Positions 22,641 to 35,257 are shown, numbered from the stretch's first letter. The stretch: DNA of 64,000 nt from Scalesia atractyloides (GCA_947069175.1 CAMTDV010000017.1:50477137-50541136), one strand, 5' to 3'. The notes: generated by a model from the sequence alone, not told the origin. Made by a program: numbers and translations.

Positions 22641-23189
22641 CTAACCGCATGATAAGCTCTCGGTGGATGTTGATGATCCCCCTGTTCATGCTGAGGCACG
22701 ACCACGAGATCATCCTGTCTGCCCTCCTGCTCAGCCATCTAAGGTATTTCAACATCCTCAACCTCCAAAAGCTGGTGATGTACCAACGACTGCCATACCC
22801 AATCCTGACGGTTACCCCGACAAATCTATAACCGACGACGTTGGTTGAAGGCCGGTCTTTGGTGGACTTCGTCAGTTCGTCGTCTACACTCCCTCTTCTC
22901 TCTACATCACCCACCACTCATAGCTCACCATACGCTTGCCTTCCCGAACCCCGACCACCAGTTTACTTATTTTAAGTTCATAATTAATATAAAACAATAA
23001 ATAAATTCTATCACCACCACGTCCGAGAAAAAAACATGAAAATACGTATGGTTATAAACGATTTCACTAACCTTTAAGCCGAAACAAAGCGTATTAAGCT
23101 ATACGAGAGATGTGTTCTTTGAATTTTTAGTTGAGATGCGTGTGGGGTTGTTTTGGGGATGTGTTGGGTTAGTTTGAGGGAATGGAAGC
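22641..23189. other. Non-coding sequence between pseudogene and palindrome array
   Basis: Minus-strand frames around 22558-22917 carry no domain I know. The part from about 22960 is AT-rich and may be LTR leader in minus orientation. Confidence 0.35.
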
Positions 23190-23640
23190 AGAGAATATAA
23201 AAAGGAATCAGATTAGGGGACCAGAGGAACCGTATTGCCCTATACACTTAGTATACTTTGGGTCTAGAGGAAACATATTGCCCTATATGCTTCCTATACT
23301 TTGGGTCTAGGGGAACCATATTGCCCAATACGCTTCCCATTGATCTAAGTCGTTCACCAACCGAAGCCCTATGGGAATCGTATTGCCCTATACGCTTCCT
23401 GTTAACCTTATAGGAATCGTATTGCCATATACGCTTCCTATTGGGGTCACTTCACAGACCTTTTCAGTTCTGAACTATGTGCATGTCAGAGCATATCGTA
23501 CCAATATGAATTGTATTGTCCTATACGATTCCTATTGGTGTCGTATTTAATGGTTTAAACCCTATGGGAAGCGTATTGGGCTATACGTTTCCTTTTGAGG
23601 GATGTACAAAAAATTGGGGGATCTGTAGATACCATCACCC
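23190..23640 (-). repeat. LTR-like region with seven imperfect palindromes
   Basis: Seven copies of a 24-27 bp imperfect palindrome with arms GGAATCGTAT and ATACGCTTCC around TGCCCT lie at 23226-23250, 23269-23294, 23312-23337, 23374-23399, 23413-23438, 23507-23532 and 23567-23592. On the minus strand they are followed by a possible TATA box (ttttatattc, about 23192-23202). This is the same palindromes-then-TATA layout as in the other LTRs here. I could not find the LTR ends. Confidence 0.55.
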
Positions 23641-26359
23641 TTTGTTTTTGTTGTATTTAACCATTTTGGTATAGACTCGTGTATGAAACCCCAAAAGGTT
23701 GATGTCACCGAGTGACGAACCGCCGTCGCGGGATGTAGTGAGCCGACATGGCTGTGATAGGTAACCCATGTGAGCTTGAACCCGACTGGTCAGTGGAAGC
23801 CAGTGGCACCGACAGGCCCTCAAAACCAAAGCCAACTTGAGTTGGCAATGACTGAGTCCGACCTTGATGGCGGGGTGTGGTCGGTTGGCTCTAGTGAAGG
23901 ATGGAGTTTGCATGGGATTGATTTTTTTGGCATACATAGGGGTTTGTTTTATGTGTGTGGGTCTATGGCCTGCGTTATGAGGGTTCTAAATGGATTGCGG
24001 GTGACTCGGTTTGAGGTTGCATAGGACTAGGGTTTCGTTGATGATGGGATGTGGTTGTAAGTGGGAGTCGCGGTGCAAGAAAAAGGAGTGCTAGGGGTTG
24101 GTTATCGCAAAGACCACCTTGCGTGAGTTTGATAGGGCTTGAATGGCTACATGCAAGTACCCGGTTAACAAACCCTATGCACCACAATGAGAGTTGTTGT
24201 GGGTTGCTCCTAGGCTTGCGATGAAAACTTAGACATGTTATAACCTTGATCATGTTACAACAGGTTGGTATTCTAGTATGCGTACATGGGATATTGAACT
24301 TTGTGTAGAAGTGCCTTTGCATCTGGTGAGTACTAATCCCCTTTGATCATGAGTCTACATTTGTTTATGGAAAATGTCAAGTTTTATGAATGTATGGTTT
24401 ACTAAACATTTTTCATCGAGTCTACGTACTCTACAAAGAGTTATGTGAATCAATAGAGTTGTGGGATTAGCCTCGAACGGGTATCGTGTTAACTGGGATG
24501 TGAAGTCGTGTATACGTGTATAATGGGGTTAGCGGTCGCTGCGGACCGCCTTTACGGATCAAGGTTATATTGTAATTGTGTGGATTGGGTAGGGGTTAGT
24601 TGTCAAAAGTCTAATGGTTGTCTCACGCCCAGATGATGAGATGTCAGAAACTTAGATGTATTGAGTCATTACTCTAGTGTAACTGAAGTCGAGATGGATA
24701 TTTGGGGTGTAATACATTGATGCGAACGTATGTGCCTGTCAATAATTGTGTCCTTAGAGGTAATGGGACGGAATAGATGGTGGTTAATAGAGGTGTGTGG
24801 TTAATCCATGACAATATGTGATTGATGAGGTCTTAGAGATTTGGGGTGTGTCTTTGTGTTTGTGTGATGTAACATCCTTGAGATGTTTGTGTGGACCATC
24901 AATTGTAGACACACTCAATGTGTCCTAGCAGTTATTACATTTTGGTAGCGATGAGCACATATTGACGAGTCTTGTTTTCGTGACGTCTAAGATGTGGGAT
25001 AACAATAATATGTCTAAATTGAGATGGGACCATCGGTAGTAGAAGATGCCGACATTTCGATGTAGAGAGAAGAATCAGTCACATCTTTGTGATGTGACTC
25101 AAATTGCATGTAGGATCCCGACCTTATGTTATTCACGTGCTTACGCTAGATGAAGTGGTGGATATGGATGGAGTGTGAATCCTTATTGATGTTAATTTGG
25201 GTTCTTTATGTTGTGGTGTGCGGAAATTAATGTGATTTGATGTAGAGTGTGAGTCTTAGTCATTCTGTCAATTTGCATTGGCTAAAGCTTAAACATGCGG
25301 GAGGATGAGCGGGCCTTGGTTAGAAAGTTGTTGTTGGTAATCTTCCATATGAGCAGTTAGCGGTTGGGGAGTAGTGGGGACCAAGTGATTTTGGGGTTGT
25401 AAATCCTTGTCCTTGTGATTAACTAATGTACTTTGATGTGGGCTGAGGTAGATTAAACTCAACTGTTAGAACTCAGTCAAAGTATTTGACTTTTGCATGT
25501 ATTTTCGATTGATTGTAGGGTAATGATTGGTGTGTTGCGGAGGTCTTGGCTTGTGTACGAGGCTTCTCATGGATTTTGACGTTGGCATTCGTTCTTGTCA
25601 TAACTTGAATTAATATTGGTAGTTTTGTGGGTTTTACATTGGTTATAAAAATGTGTTTTTATTTATTTTTCGTTATGAATTTTTAGAACTTAAATAGCTA
25701 GTCTTGTAGACTATATAATGTGATGATGTCATGACATGATCACATAGCGATAACAATATAGTCAAGATTTGAAGGCAGCACACTATTTTGAGAGATATAA
25801 ATAAGAATCTTAGGTCATAAGTTCGAGTAAATGGTTTACTAGCCAATGAGTGCTTCAACCTCTTAGTTTAAACTTCGTGTCATACACAAACAAGCAAACC
25901 AGTAAAAGATTAAGCTAAGTTTATTAATAAAAAAAAGGCATGAAATACATAAGGTAATATGATGAATATGAGATTATGATCCCCAAGATGACAATTGCTG
26001 ATGGTACCTTATCATTCTTCTTGTCTCTGGCCAAGAATTTGTGTCAAGTGAGAAAAGGAACCCCCCAACAAATAAGGAAAGAATATATAATAAACAAACA
26101 AAAAACAAATACTCATATTTATATGTATAGGAACATGTAAATGCATGGCGGGACATAGCATATATGGTGCTCAGTCAATCGATCCCGTAGTTTTTTTTAT
26201 ATTTATACGTAATTTGATCGACCTCCAAATTTTGGTGTCCGGACCCTCTGGATTTTCTAAGCCTCGTTAGAATATATTAATTTATACATGTTTCATTTGA
26301 AAAACAAAGTGAAAAGAAAAATAATGAGTACGTCAAATTCGATTAAATTCTAAAAAGTT
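23641..26359. other. Unassigned, probably decayed LTR-retrotransposon sequence
   Basis: The DNA is G-rich with phrases that look like a gypsy 3' region or LTR body (for example gatatttggggtgtaataca near 24700). No protein domain is detectable in any frame and no terminal repeats were found. Short ORFs at 23635-24322 overlap on both strands and are not convincing. Confidence 0.4.
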
Positions 26360-26362
26360 ATT

Positions 26363-26744
26363 GGGTATGTTTGGCAAAAGTAGCTGGTGGCTGTTAGCTG
26401 AAAGTTAGTGGCTGGTAGCTGGTGGCTGTAGCTTTTTAGATATATTTAGGTGTTAGACAAAGTAGCTGGAACTTTTAATAAAATGTATAAAATGATCAAA
26501 ATGGACATAACTAAAAAACATTATTAAAAGTTTATTATCTTTCAAGGTTAAAATAGTCATTTTTCCCTAAAAGCTTGTAGCTCCTTTTAAACGTTACTAG
26601 TAGGAGCGTTTAACCAAAAGCTTCAAGCTTCTAACCTAAAAGCTTCAAGCCCCTTCAATCAAACAAAGTTTTTTTATTAAGTAAGAGTTTTTTTCTTAAA
26701 AACTTAAAGTTAGAAGCTCCTAAAAACTTCATGCAAACATATCC
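26363..26744. mobile_element. MITE, Tourist/Harbinger-like, 382 bp
   Basis: The termini are GGGTATGTTTGGCA at left and, read from the right on the other strand, GGATATGTTTGCA. A 3-bp direct duplication ATT flanks it (26360-26362 and 26745-26747). The interior is AT-rich with repeated agctggt and aagcttcaag words and has no ORF. Length, terminus and 3-bp duplication fit the Tourist (PIF/Harbinger) class; hAT would need 8 bp. Confidence 0.65.
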
Positions 26745-26747
26745 ATT

Positions 26748-28019
26748 GTCTCTAAATGATTATTGAATGATGCATTGTCTTTTCCGTTGTCATGATTACC
26801 TGAAAAACATAATTATAGATGTTAAATTTACCCGTTGCAATAACAAGTTATTATTATTTATACAAACCAAACCAAAAAGTTCATACTTCGAGGTAAGACA
26901 CATCCAAGCACCAAAAAAACATGGCTTTTTGGTATCATCAAGCTATTTTTGGTTATTGGGATTACTTAGAAATAAAATGAAAAATCATTATAACTATTGA
27001 TCCGAGTTAGAAGGTATGGTGTGCAAGCTCGTTGACATTATTATGAATTCGACACTAAGAAACCTCGACGGTTGTTATGGGTGAAGCTCTTGGAATGTGG
27101 GGACTTCCAAAGGGGCATCGCCCGGTGCTAGGAATTTTTTTTTATTTTGCCTCAATGATGCTTCATTGGAAACGCATCGAATTGGCATGCATGAATAAAG
27201 TTGCATTAAAAAGGATTTTCAAAGTTACTAGAAAAAGTAGCAATTTGCTACAGCCAAGTTGTAAGTTGTAACATGGTTACTAAAGATCAGTAGTGATATA
27301 TGCTAATCGGTAATTGAGTTTCATACACAATTTATAAAACATGAAGTCATATGAAATCTTAAAACCTACACCAACCCTGATGAAAAAGAATCCCGGTGCT
27401 AATATGTAGATGCTTGCTGTTCTAACATGTAGAAATATTAAGAAAACCGAACACTCACATGCTCTTCCATCCACTTTGGAAGACAAAACAAGAATTCGAA
27501 CGACAAAAGTAAAGAATTTTATGAAAAACTTCGTATCAGTCCCCTTGCCATCCTCAACCACATAATAATTTTAGTTTTTATCAATCTTTCCTTACAAGTT
27601 TAAAAAGTTAGAACACCCATAATTTCTTCTTCTTTTTAATGCTCATCATTATTTATTATAGAAAAAGTACATACACATGCATATAATGTGATTTTAGATG
27701 TGACATTCGCACGAAACATAAATTTAAAACTAATCATTCGTAAAATCTATAAAACACCCATCAGGAATCCAAATCGATGACCGGGTTGAACAAGTTCATT
27801 TGAACGGTTCTATTACGACCCTACTAGATGATGGTGAGTGTGTTTTTGGTTTAAAACCATTTGTTGTGTCTAAGCAAGCATTCAAATAATGGGCATATAT
27901 GTACGTGTGATGATCATATTTGTGGTTTAACAGAAAATATTTATCGAATTGCAAAGCAAAATACGGGTCTTAAAAGAAATGTTGGGATTGAAAACTTGAA
28001 ACATAACTAAAATATCATT
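26748..28019. other. Unassigned intergenic DNA 3' of the syntaxin gene
   Basis: There is no gene with a recognisable domain. The segment next to 28019 is the expected 3' untranslated region of the syntaxin gene. An aataaa-like word on the minus strand near 27650 is a possible polyadenylation signal. Confidence 0.4.
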
Positions 28020-28919
28020 TTATCTACCCATCAACATGGGGAACCAAACAGGGTAAAGTGCAATGATAATTAAGACAAGAACGAGGGCAATGGCAATGCA
28101 AGTACATTTCCTAGAGCTCTTTTGCAACTCCCTTGCTTCCACTAATTGTTCGGTTCCACGATGGACGAATGAACTCGCGTGGGCCACGTGGCTCTCGATG
28201 TCGTTCAATTGTTGTCCTTGAGCTTCTACTAGGGCGGCCATATCCAAGAAGATGTGGTGGAGTTCTATCAAGTTTTTCTCTATATCTTTGATCCCGTCAT
28301 GTCTTTCTTGGATTTCCGAGATTGTATCCATAATTTGGCCCCGACCTTGGTATTGGATCGCTTTTTGAAGAAAATCTTCGCCTTCTCCACTAGATATCAA
28401 ATTTTCAATTAATTCTTCATTTGCATTCTCACCTGTTAATGTAAAATATCTTCTCCCAACTGTCTCTTTGTACTCTTCGTTCATACGAGTTCGCAATGCT
28501 TGGAAGTCATCCATCATGGTCTTGAGCTTCTTGCCTAAACCACTAACTACAGACGTGCGGGTTCGGTCAGTTGATGAGCCGGGCCCACAACCAGGAATCT
28601 TCCGATGTTCCACATTCGACTTGTCAAGGGCCACGAGCTTTCCTTTTATAACTTTTACCCGCTTCAACACCTGCTCCACATCTGAGTCCATCCTGGCCCG
28701 AAGTTGCTTCATTGTTTTGGCATTATGAACCATCTTACTTTCCTCATTTGATTCTTGTAGCTTTTTATGCAGCTTCTCAACCCCTGACATGTCTTCTTTA
28801 ACATTCTCCACATCAAGGAAGAACTTATCAAGATCAACCACATCATTAGCTGCGCCACCGCCTGCCTCGACATCATCCGGATAAATTTGCTTGAAAGAAC
28901 CAGAGAATAGATCGTTCAT
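28020..28919 (-). CDS. Syntaxin of plants, SYP12 group (SYP124-like Qa-SNARE)
   Basis: This is a plasma-membrane Qa-SNARE that would pair with SNAP33-type and VAMP72 partners to fuse secretory vesicles. The 299-residue protein starts MNDLFSGSFK, the hallmark N-terminus of the SYP12 group. Residues about 28-150 form the Habc bundle with the conserved IPGCGPGSSTDRTR stretch at 108-121. The SNARE helix spans about 200-264 with the zero-layer glutamine at Gln234 (EAQG). A membrane anchor fills 273-295 with a short tail. Cys272 and Cys274 abut the anchor and could be acylated. Within SYP12 it reads closest, from memory, to pollen-type SYP124/125 rather than SYP121. The frame is uninterrupted, with no intron and normal family length. 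It is the only gene here that looks intact. Confidence 0.93.
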   Translation of the reverse strand: MNDLFSGSFKQIYPDDVEAGGGAANDVVDLDKFFLDVENVKEDMSGVEKLHKKLQESNEESKMVHNAKTMKQLRARMDSDVEQVLKRVKVIKGKLVALDKSNVEHRKIPGCGPGSSTDRTRTSVVSGLGKKLKTMMDDFQALRTRMNEEYKETVGRRYFTLTGENANEELIENLISSGEGEDFLQKAIQYQGRGQIMDTISEIQERHDGIKDIEKNLIELHHIFLDMAALVEAQGQQLNDIESHVAHASSFVHRGTEQLVEARELQKSSRKCTCIAIALVLVLIIIALYPVWFPMLMGR

Positions 28920-29780
28920 CTTGATTAGCTTTTCCCCCTCTGGATAGTTAATCTAGTTTCTAACAAAAAAAAAAGGATTATCTATGAGATAGAATTTACG
29001 ACTTTTTGAATTAAAAAAAACACCTTCTCTTCTTCTCTCTAGGTAAAACAACAAGGAATAATAATAATAATTAGAGGAAGTGGAAGAGAAGGTGAAAAAA
29101 TGCAAAAGGTTGATCAACTAATAAAAGTTATCATTTTCAATGGAAGATAGGTGACACTGGAGGGATAATTACTAATTTTTTAGGGGTCAATAGTTAAAGT
29201 AGGAGAAATTTAACGGTTGAATTTTGAGATACAAAAATCAAATTTAATCCGATGAACACTTCATTTTTTGGTGGTATATATGTATATTCCAAACATGAAA
29301 ATTAGCATTATCTTCACCAGAATCTGCATACTGACATTGTTTTTATACAGTTAATATGTTGAACTTCTTTCTTAGCATGGTGTAACTTTAATTGATGGCG
29401 GAATGTAACATCCTACCGCAGTACTCATGGTGTCAAAAGACATACATTAATAACAATAAATTTACTATATCTAAAAAAGAATGGTCATTGGCGGTTTGGC
29501 CTTTATATGTTCGTATGTAAGACGCAAGTTCGAATATTCCTTCAATGGTTTAGGTTTTTTTCCCTTCTCATTCAATTTAACGAGCTTCCTCTTTTCTGGC
29601 CAGACCCACTTTATTACTGCTTTTGTTTTTCTTTTTTCTTTTTTATATTTTAAATTGTACTAATAAATATGAAATAGATGGTTAATAAATACTTATATTT
29701 TGCACTTGACCTTTTCTGTTTTTTGTTATTATAATATAATTTACGGTATATACATAACATATAATTTGATTTTATTATAA
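28920..29780. other. 5' flank of the syntaxin gene, no other gene
   Basis: A pyrimidine/purine-rich leader (gaagaagagaaggtg on the minus strand near 29010-29035) lies upstream of the start codon. A TATA-like word on the minus strand at about 29273-29290 is possible but far from the start. Nothing else is recognisable. Confidence 0.4.
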
Positions 29781-30214
29781 TCTATATACATAACATATAA
29801 CTTTAATTTTAAAATATTTAATAGATATCTCATGTAAGTGGATCATGATTTGAAAATTGTCTTTTTTACCCTTAATTTTACAAACTTTACATATTCAATC
29901 CTAATCTTTTGATAAGTGACTGATTATCCCTAACTTTTATTACTTAACAACTTTTATCCCAAATTTATTTCTACTTAATAATTTCACACCTCACCTTCTC
30001 TAACATGTTAATTCTTTTGTTTAAATTACTTTTACAACTTGACACCAAAACATACGAGACATTATACTTTTTATTTATGCTTAACCGCGTTAATGTATCT
30101 AACGTAATGTGTGTAACAAAGGAAAATACACATCACATCACGCGTGGACACCACACGTTAATGTCATCGTTGTATCACATGTAACAACAACGCCCGTCAC
30201 GGGTAAAAATCTAG
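29781..30214 (+). mobile_element. Possible non-autonomous Helitron; 3' terminus recognisable
   Basis: At 30192-30204 a small hairpin (CCCG, TCA, CGGG) is followed seven bases later by CTAG and then T (30211-30215), the Helitron 3' terminus pattern of hairpin, CTRR and T target. The 5' end is a guess: A followed by TCTATATACATAAC at 29780-29781. No Rep/helicase coding is present, so it would be non-autonomous. Confidence 0.4.
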
Positions 30215-30309
30215 TGGACCACTAAAAATCAAGTCCTCCACATAAAAACTTATAAATGTTAATTATATTGAAATAAATGTTCGGAATATTATGAACCTTG
30301 TTTACACAC

Positions 30310-30364
<55 letters not shown>
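30310..30364. repeat. (TAA)n microsatellite
   Basis: About 18 uninterrupted TAA/AAT units. Confidence 0.95.
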
Positions 30365-30365
<1 letters not shown>

Positions 30366-30389
30366 TTAAATAATTTATAATAAAATTTA

Positions 30390-30942
30390 GAGATTTTTAC
30401 ATATTTTCCTAACTCCAAAATTTAATTACATATTTCTTCTTCGAAAATAACCACAAATTGGATTATATATATAAATTTTAGCTAATATATAACAATTCTA
30501 TAGGTTGTAACTCAAATCTAACATATTCTAGTTCCCTTGCGAAATTGTTGTAATTGATTCAAAGATTTTTGTAAATGAAATACAAAATCAAAAGTACAAA
30601 ATGCTAAAAAAAATTGAAGACGGTTATGGCAATTGATTCAAATAAATAAATAAATTTGAAAAATATGCAATTGATTTAAAATTGAAAAAACTGAGAAAAT
30701 ATGTAACTGATTTTATTAGAATGGGAAATATGTAATTAGTCATTTAATAAACTCATAATTTTTCATGAAATGGATAAATATTAAATATATAGAGTTTAGG
30801 TAGGTGAAATATGTAATTAAATTTCAGGATTGGGGAAATATGTAATAAAGCTTCTTTAGAAAGGGGAAATATATAATTAAATTTAGAGGTTGGGGAAATA
30901 TATAATAAGGCTTCTTAGGAAGGGGAAATATGTAAAAATCCC
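30390..30942. mobile_element. MULE-type MITE, 553 bp, with internal tandem repeats
   Basis: Left end GAGATTTTTACATATTTTCC and right end (complement) GGGATTTTTACATATTTCCC form inverted repeats. Nine-base flanks, taaaattta (30381-30389) and tacaatcta (30943-30951), match at 7 of 9 positions, as expected for an old Mutator-like insertion. Inside, a unit of about 60 bp with ggggaaatatgtaat and gcttctt is repeated about 2.5 times (30800-30935). Confidence 0.6.
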
Positions 30943-30982
30943 TACAATCTAATAAATATTCTAGTGATCCATTTTACAGAAC

Positions 30983-31723
30983 CACTACTAAAAAAACATT
31001 TCAAACAAAATTAACTGAAGGACAACACATACGGGTATCACTAAACAAATTAAGTAATAACAAACCGAATATTAAAATATGCGTCAGTAATCCCTCTATA
31101 ACACTAACGGATTACTGACGACTACTAACGCCAGTAACCCAAACATTGGACGTCAATTGTTGGGAATGTTCACCAACTAATTACAGATGGATAATTCACT
31201 GCAGATAGATTTCCAATGGACTTCTCACTTAGGCTTTTCGATCGTTTATCGGTAAGAACAATTTGTAACAGGCGTATACATCGGAAATTTTTGGGATACG
31301 ATTAATAGGATTCTCGTCTAGGTTTGAGTCATTTGTTAGTAATAATAGTCTGAGACAGTCGTATTAGTTGGTAATATGCCCTATTTATAGCAATAAAATC
31401 TTACCATATTTGGTAACAGAACATCACCCATTTAAAAAAAAATTGGATAGTTGGTTTTGTTCAATACCTATAACTACAATACTTTGTCTCCAAACCTCTC
31501 TACTTTTTTGTTGGACCTACAAATAAACAGATGATATCAGAAGCCAAAATATGCTATCTACAACTCTTCTCAAAGATAGTGAATCTCAAACCCTAACGGA
31601 ACATATAATTAAAGATTACAAAGCTCCGTTGAAGATTGGAAAGCACTGTTGAAAAGAAGACGCATTTGTTCAAAGGCCAAAGCCCTATCGAAGACAAAAC
31701 ACTGATGGTGAAGACCAAACATC
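30983..31723 (+). mobile_element. CACTA-like transposon end, truncated
   Basis: CACTACTAAAAAAAC at about 30983 is the classic CACTA terminus. It is followed by a 12-bp inverted repeat CGTCAGTAATCC / GGATTACTGACG (31082-31121) and other scattered gtaa repeats like a CACTA subterminal region. No matching right terminus was found before the Copia LTR at 31724, so it is partial or was interrupted. Confidence 0.45.
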
Positions 31724-32193
31724 TGTTAGGCCTAAATAAATGTTTGGAACTAGTCAACAAAGGTTTAAAGAACAGACTTTATTAATGTAACACTCTTAGT
31801 TAAAAGAAATGTTTAGTATGTTTAATCAGTTGTTAATCCCAATGGATGTTTCTAATATATGTGGAATCTTTTCTAGCTAGGAAAGTAAGATGTCTCTATC
31901 AGGGTGATACCAACTGTAATTGCGAACAGATCTTTGACTTAGTATAAATAAATCTCACCTATTAGAGATTTATTCATCACTTGACAACGTTATTGTATGA
32001 ATAGAAGTGAGTGATCAGGCTAATAAGGAGTGTAAAATCATTCTTCTAATCTTTTGATTATAATTATTAATACAAGTTTGATATCTTTTCAAATTTGTGT
32101 GTTCATATAATTCCACTGTAACTCCATCTTTTACTATCATTCATACATAATTAGTTCACCTAAATTACACAAGTTTAAACTCAGATCCTAACA
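31724..32193 (+). repeat. 5' LTR of Copia element 3 (470 bp)
   Basis: It begins TGTTAGG and ends CCTAACA, a perfect 7-bp terminal inverted repeat, and is followed directly by a primer-binding site. A TATA box (AGTATAAATAA) lies at 31941-31951. It is unrelated in sequence to the LTRs at 4751 and 51789 and carries no palindrome cluster. Confidence 0.85.
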
Positions 32194-34930
32194 ATTTGTA
32201 TCAGAGCTTGAACACATTAAACTTGATTTCACAATCAGTTGAATTCAAAAAAGATAAGCTCACATATTGATAACAAACGGTTCATTGTATCGAATTATAG
32301 AGTTTAAAGTATCAAATGCAAAACTTTTTTTTGTACGTACTATGTTTTTCACAAAGATCGTAGGGATGCCGCAAAACAATCATGATCCCCATAACATGAT
32401 TTCAGCAACAAGCCTCCGATGCTTGTCAGATAAGAATACAATATCTTGCAACGTCGGATGCACATGTGCGTGCTCAACAGAACACAGGATGTTGGAAGTC
32501 TGTGATATTCGGACCACATGTTCCAATGGTAACCCAATGCCGAAAATCTGAACTTCAAGAGCCAAAGAAACCAGAGAATTACTATGAGCAAGATTTCCAA
32601 AAGTTTAAGTTAGATGCAAAGGCTTCCAACATTGTGATCATGGCTTTACCAAACGAAATCTATGTCGTCCTATTACACTATAATTGTGCAAAAGAGTTAT
32701 GGGATACATTGAAAGAACAGTTTGGTGGAATAGAGGATGTGATTAAAAAAACACTCGTGAAATTCTTAATCAACAGTTTGAGACCTTTGCTCATGTTAAG
32801 GGAGAAACCTTAACACAATAGTTTGAGAGATTTTCCTATTTAATAAGTGAATTAATGTTGGTAAATAAAAGAATTTCCAGTTCCACTTGAAGTAAAAGGT
32901 TTCTTAGAACACTTCCTGAGAAATAGGATACAATTGCTATTATGATGAGAAAAACACCAGATTTTATGGAAGTGACATTGACTCAGTTTCATGGTAAGCC
33001 CTTGACATTTAAAAGAGAGCTTATGCAGAAAAAAGAAGCTATGGGAATCGTGAAAAGTGTCTGATGACTATGTTTTTGGCAACAAAACACTTCCAAGTCA
33101 AGAAGAATCATCACCATGAGTAGTAAATGATCAGGGTTATGATCGTTACATTGACATATCCATGCGGGATAAACTCTAATAAAAAATCCTCAAACTTTGC
33201 TTTCACGACAAATGGTGATAGTCAAAATCCTGATAATTTGTCTATTGTTCTTGATGATCTAAAACATAATGATCTTACTGACGTAGAGGAGATGGACATT
33301 TTGTATCAACTAGCCCTACCCAGTATTGGAACAAAAAAATTCTATAAAAAAACTGGTAGTAAATACCCTGGGTTGAGTGGCAGGTCAAGGGTAGGATTGG
33401 ATAAGTCAAAGATAAAATGCTACAAATGTAACAAATTAGGTCATTTTGTTAGGGAGTGTAGGAGTCAAAAAAATAACACTACACCAATTATAACCTATCC
33501 AAATAAAAGACATCAATCTAGCAGTCAACATCAGTTTTATCATAATACTCAAAATACCTCTGGACCAAGTGTTCAAAACACTAACATTACTCATTTTGCA
33601 CAAAGCAGATTCGTTGTTCCAGTGCAATATGTTCAAACAACTATCCCACAAGTCCAATATGTTCAAGTGCAAGTTGCACAAGTTCTAGCACCTACAACTA
33701 CTCCTGCCGCTACACCTGCAGAGGCCAAACAACAAAATTTCTTTACTCAAGGATTTGTTGACTGGAGTATTCTGCTTGCGGACTTAACCGATGAAAACTT
33801 TGCTCTTTTGGCAAAAACAAATGTTGAACATGTGACTTTTTGTTTATGGCACTTGAATCTATTGCATAAGAAAGTGAGTTCAAAGAAGAAAAGACTGTTG
33901 ATGAAAATCAAAGTGCTGATGTGAATGCAGGAATCCCAAAACAAACAACTTTTTGTGAACATGGTGATGAACAAAGACTGAAAGATGATGATCCCAAGAG
34001 TTTCACAGATTATGATCATGATTGTGTCTTATCTATTGCTGCAATGGTATCCCCTCAAATTCTCAAAGAATTGTGTTCAGACAAATGCATAATTGCATTT
34101 GCCAACATCAAATAGGTGAATGAAAACCTTAGAGAAAAGGTTCTAGTTAGTTAACTACAGGTTGAAAAACTAACAAAATATTTTGAAACCAAGCTAACTG
34201 AAAACGATCAAGAACTTAGCAGCCTCAAACATGAAGCCTCTATCACCAAAGACCAGCTCCAAACTATGATGGAAAAAATCGAAGATGCAAAAGGAGCTTG
34301 AATCTACCAAATCACTTGTGAAAAATGGGTAGAGTCATGTGCAAGATTTGAGATCTTCTCAACAAACAAACAAAGAGTAATGCGAAGTTTGGAATTGGTT
34401 TCAAGGAACTAGAAAACAATGTTCCAAAGAAAATGATTAAATTGACTGTCAAATGGTTGAAGTAATGCCAACTAATTCAGCTGGTAAAGAAGTAAAAATC
34501 ACTTATCCAAATGGTAAAAAGATTTTTCTTAAAAAACCATTAGGTTCACTACCAGTCATGAAAAAGAAAAATATGAGTTCAAACCAACTTGGTCTGATGA
34601 ATATGATGTACTTGAAAACTTCAAACCAATTGATTTCACAAACCCTGATGGACTCAAATCACCAAAAGTAATACTCATCCCTATCACCAACTCTCAAACA
34701 GACAGTTCAACATCTGTTTCAGAAAAGAAAGAAAAAGGTAATAAGAAAGACAAGACCATAAATCTGTTATGTGAAAAGACAAATCATGTAGCTAAAATTG
34801 CTTTCATTTAAAAGCTTATGATATAAATAGATGAAACAATGTTTGTGAATCAAAGCCTAAGTGCACCATCTGTGGCAAAAACAATCATGTGACTCAATAA
34901 TTCTTCTATCTAAAACCTTATGATACCATG
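32194..34930 (+). pseudogene. Copia element 3: primer-binding site and broken gag, pol absent
   Basis: TTTGTATCAGAGC at 32195-32207 is a degraded initiator-Met tRNA primer site. Frames at 32466-32813 encode the UBN2/gag capsid domain (the segment around KELWDTLKEQFGG). The frame at 33127-33924 carries a CCHC knuckle (CYKCNKLGHFVREC, 33418-33459). A coiled-coil-prone stretch (34110-34320) is followed by a second, partial knuckle (CTICGKNNH) near 34863-34889. The similarity ends near 34930, before any protease, and no 3' LTR is seen, so it is a truncated 5' piece with many stops. Confidence 0.75.
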
Positions 34931-35257
34931 TGTTATTCAGTTTTGAGCTCGAACGGTTCAGGTGATTCGGGTCAGATTCGGAACCTGGGTTAGCCTTGGT
35001 TTTGTTTCGGTCAATCAGGGTCCACCGCAGCTCAGTTCTGTTAAGTGCACCTTGAGTCTTGTTCGGTTTTGTTTTGAATGAACCCGGGTCGGTTTTAGTC
35101 CCAGATCGGGTCAACGCAGGTCTAATGGTCAACAGGACAGTTTTGGTGACGAGTCAACGGGTTAAAAAGCGAGGCTTGGAAAACAAATCATAACGAAGTG
35201 AATACGTTTATTATGATATAATTTACCCGAACCGAGCTTTATTTGATTACTCAACTT

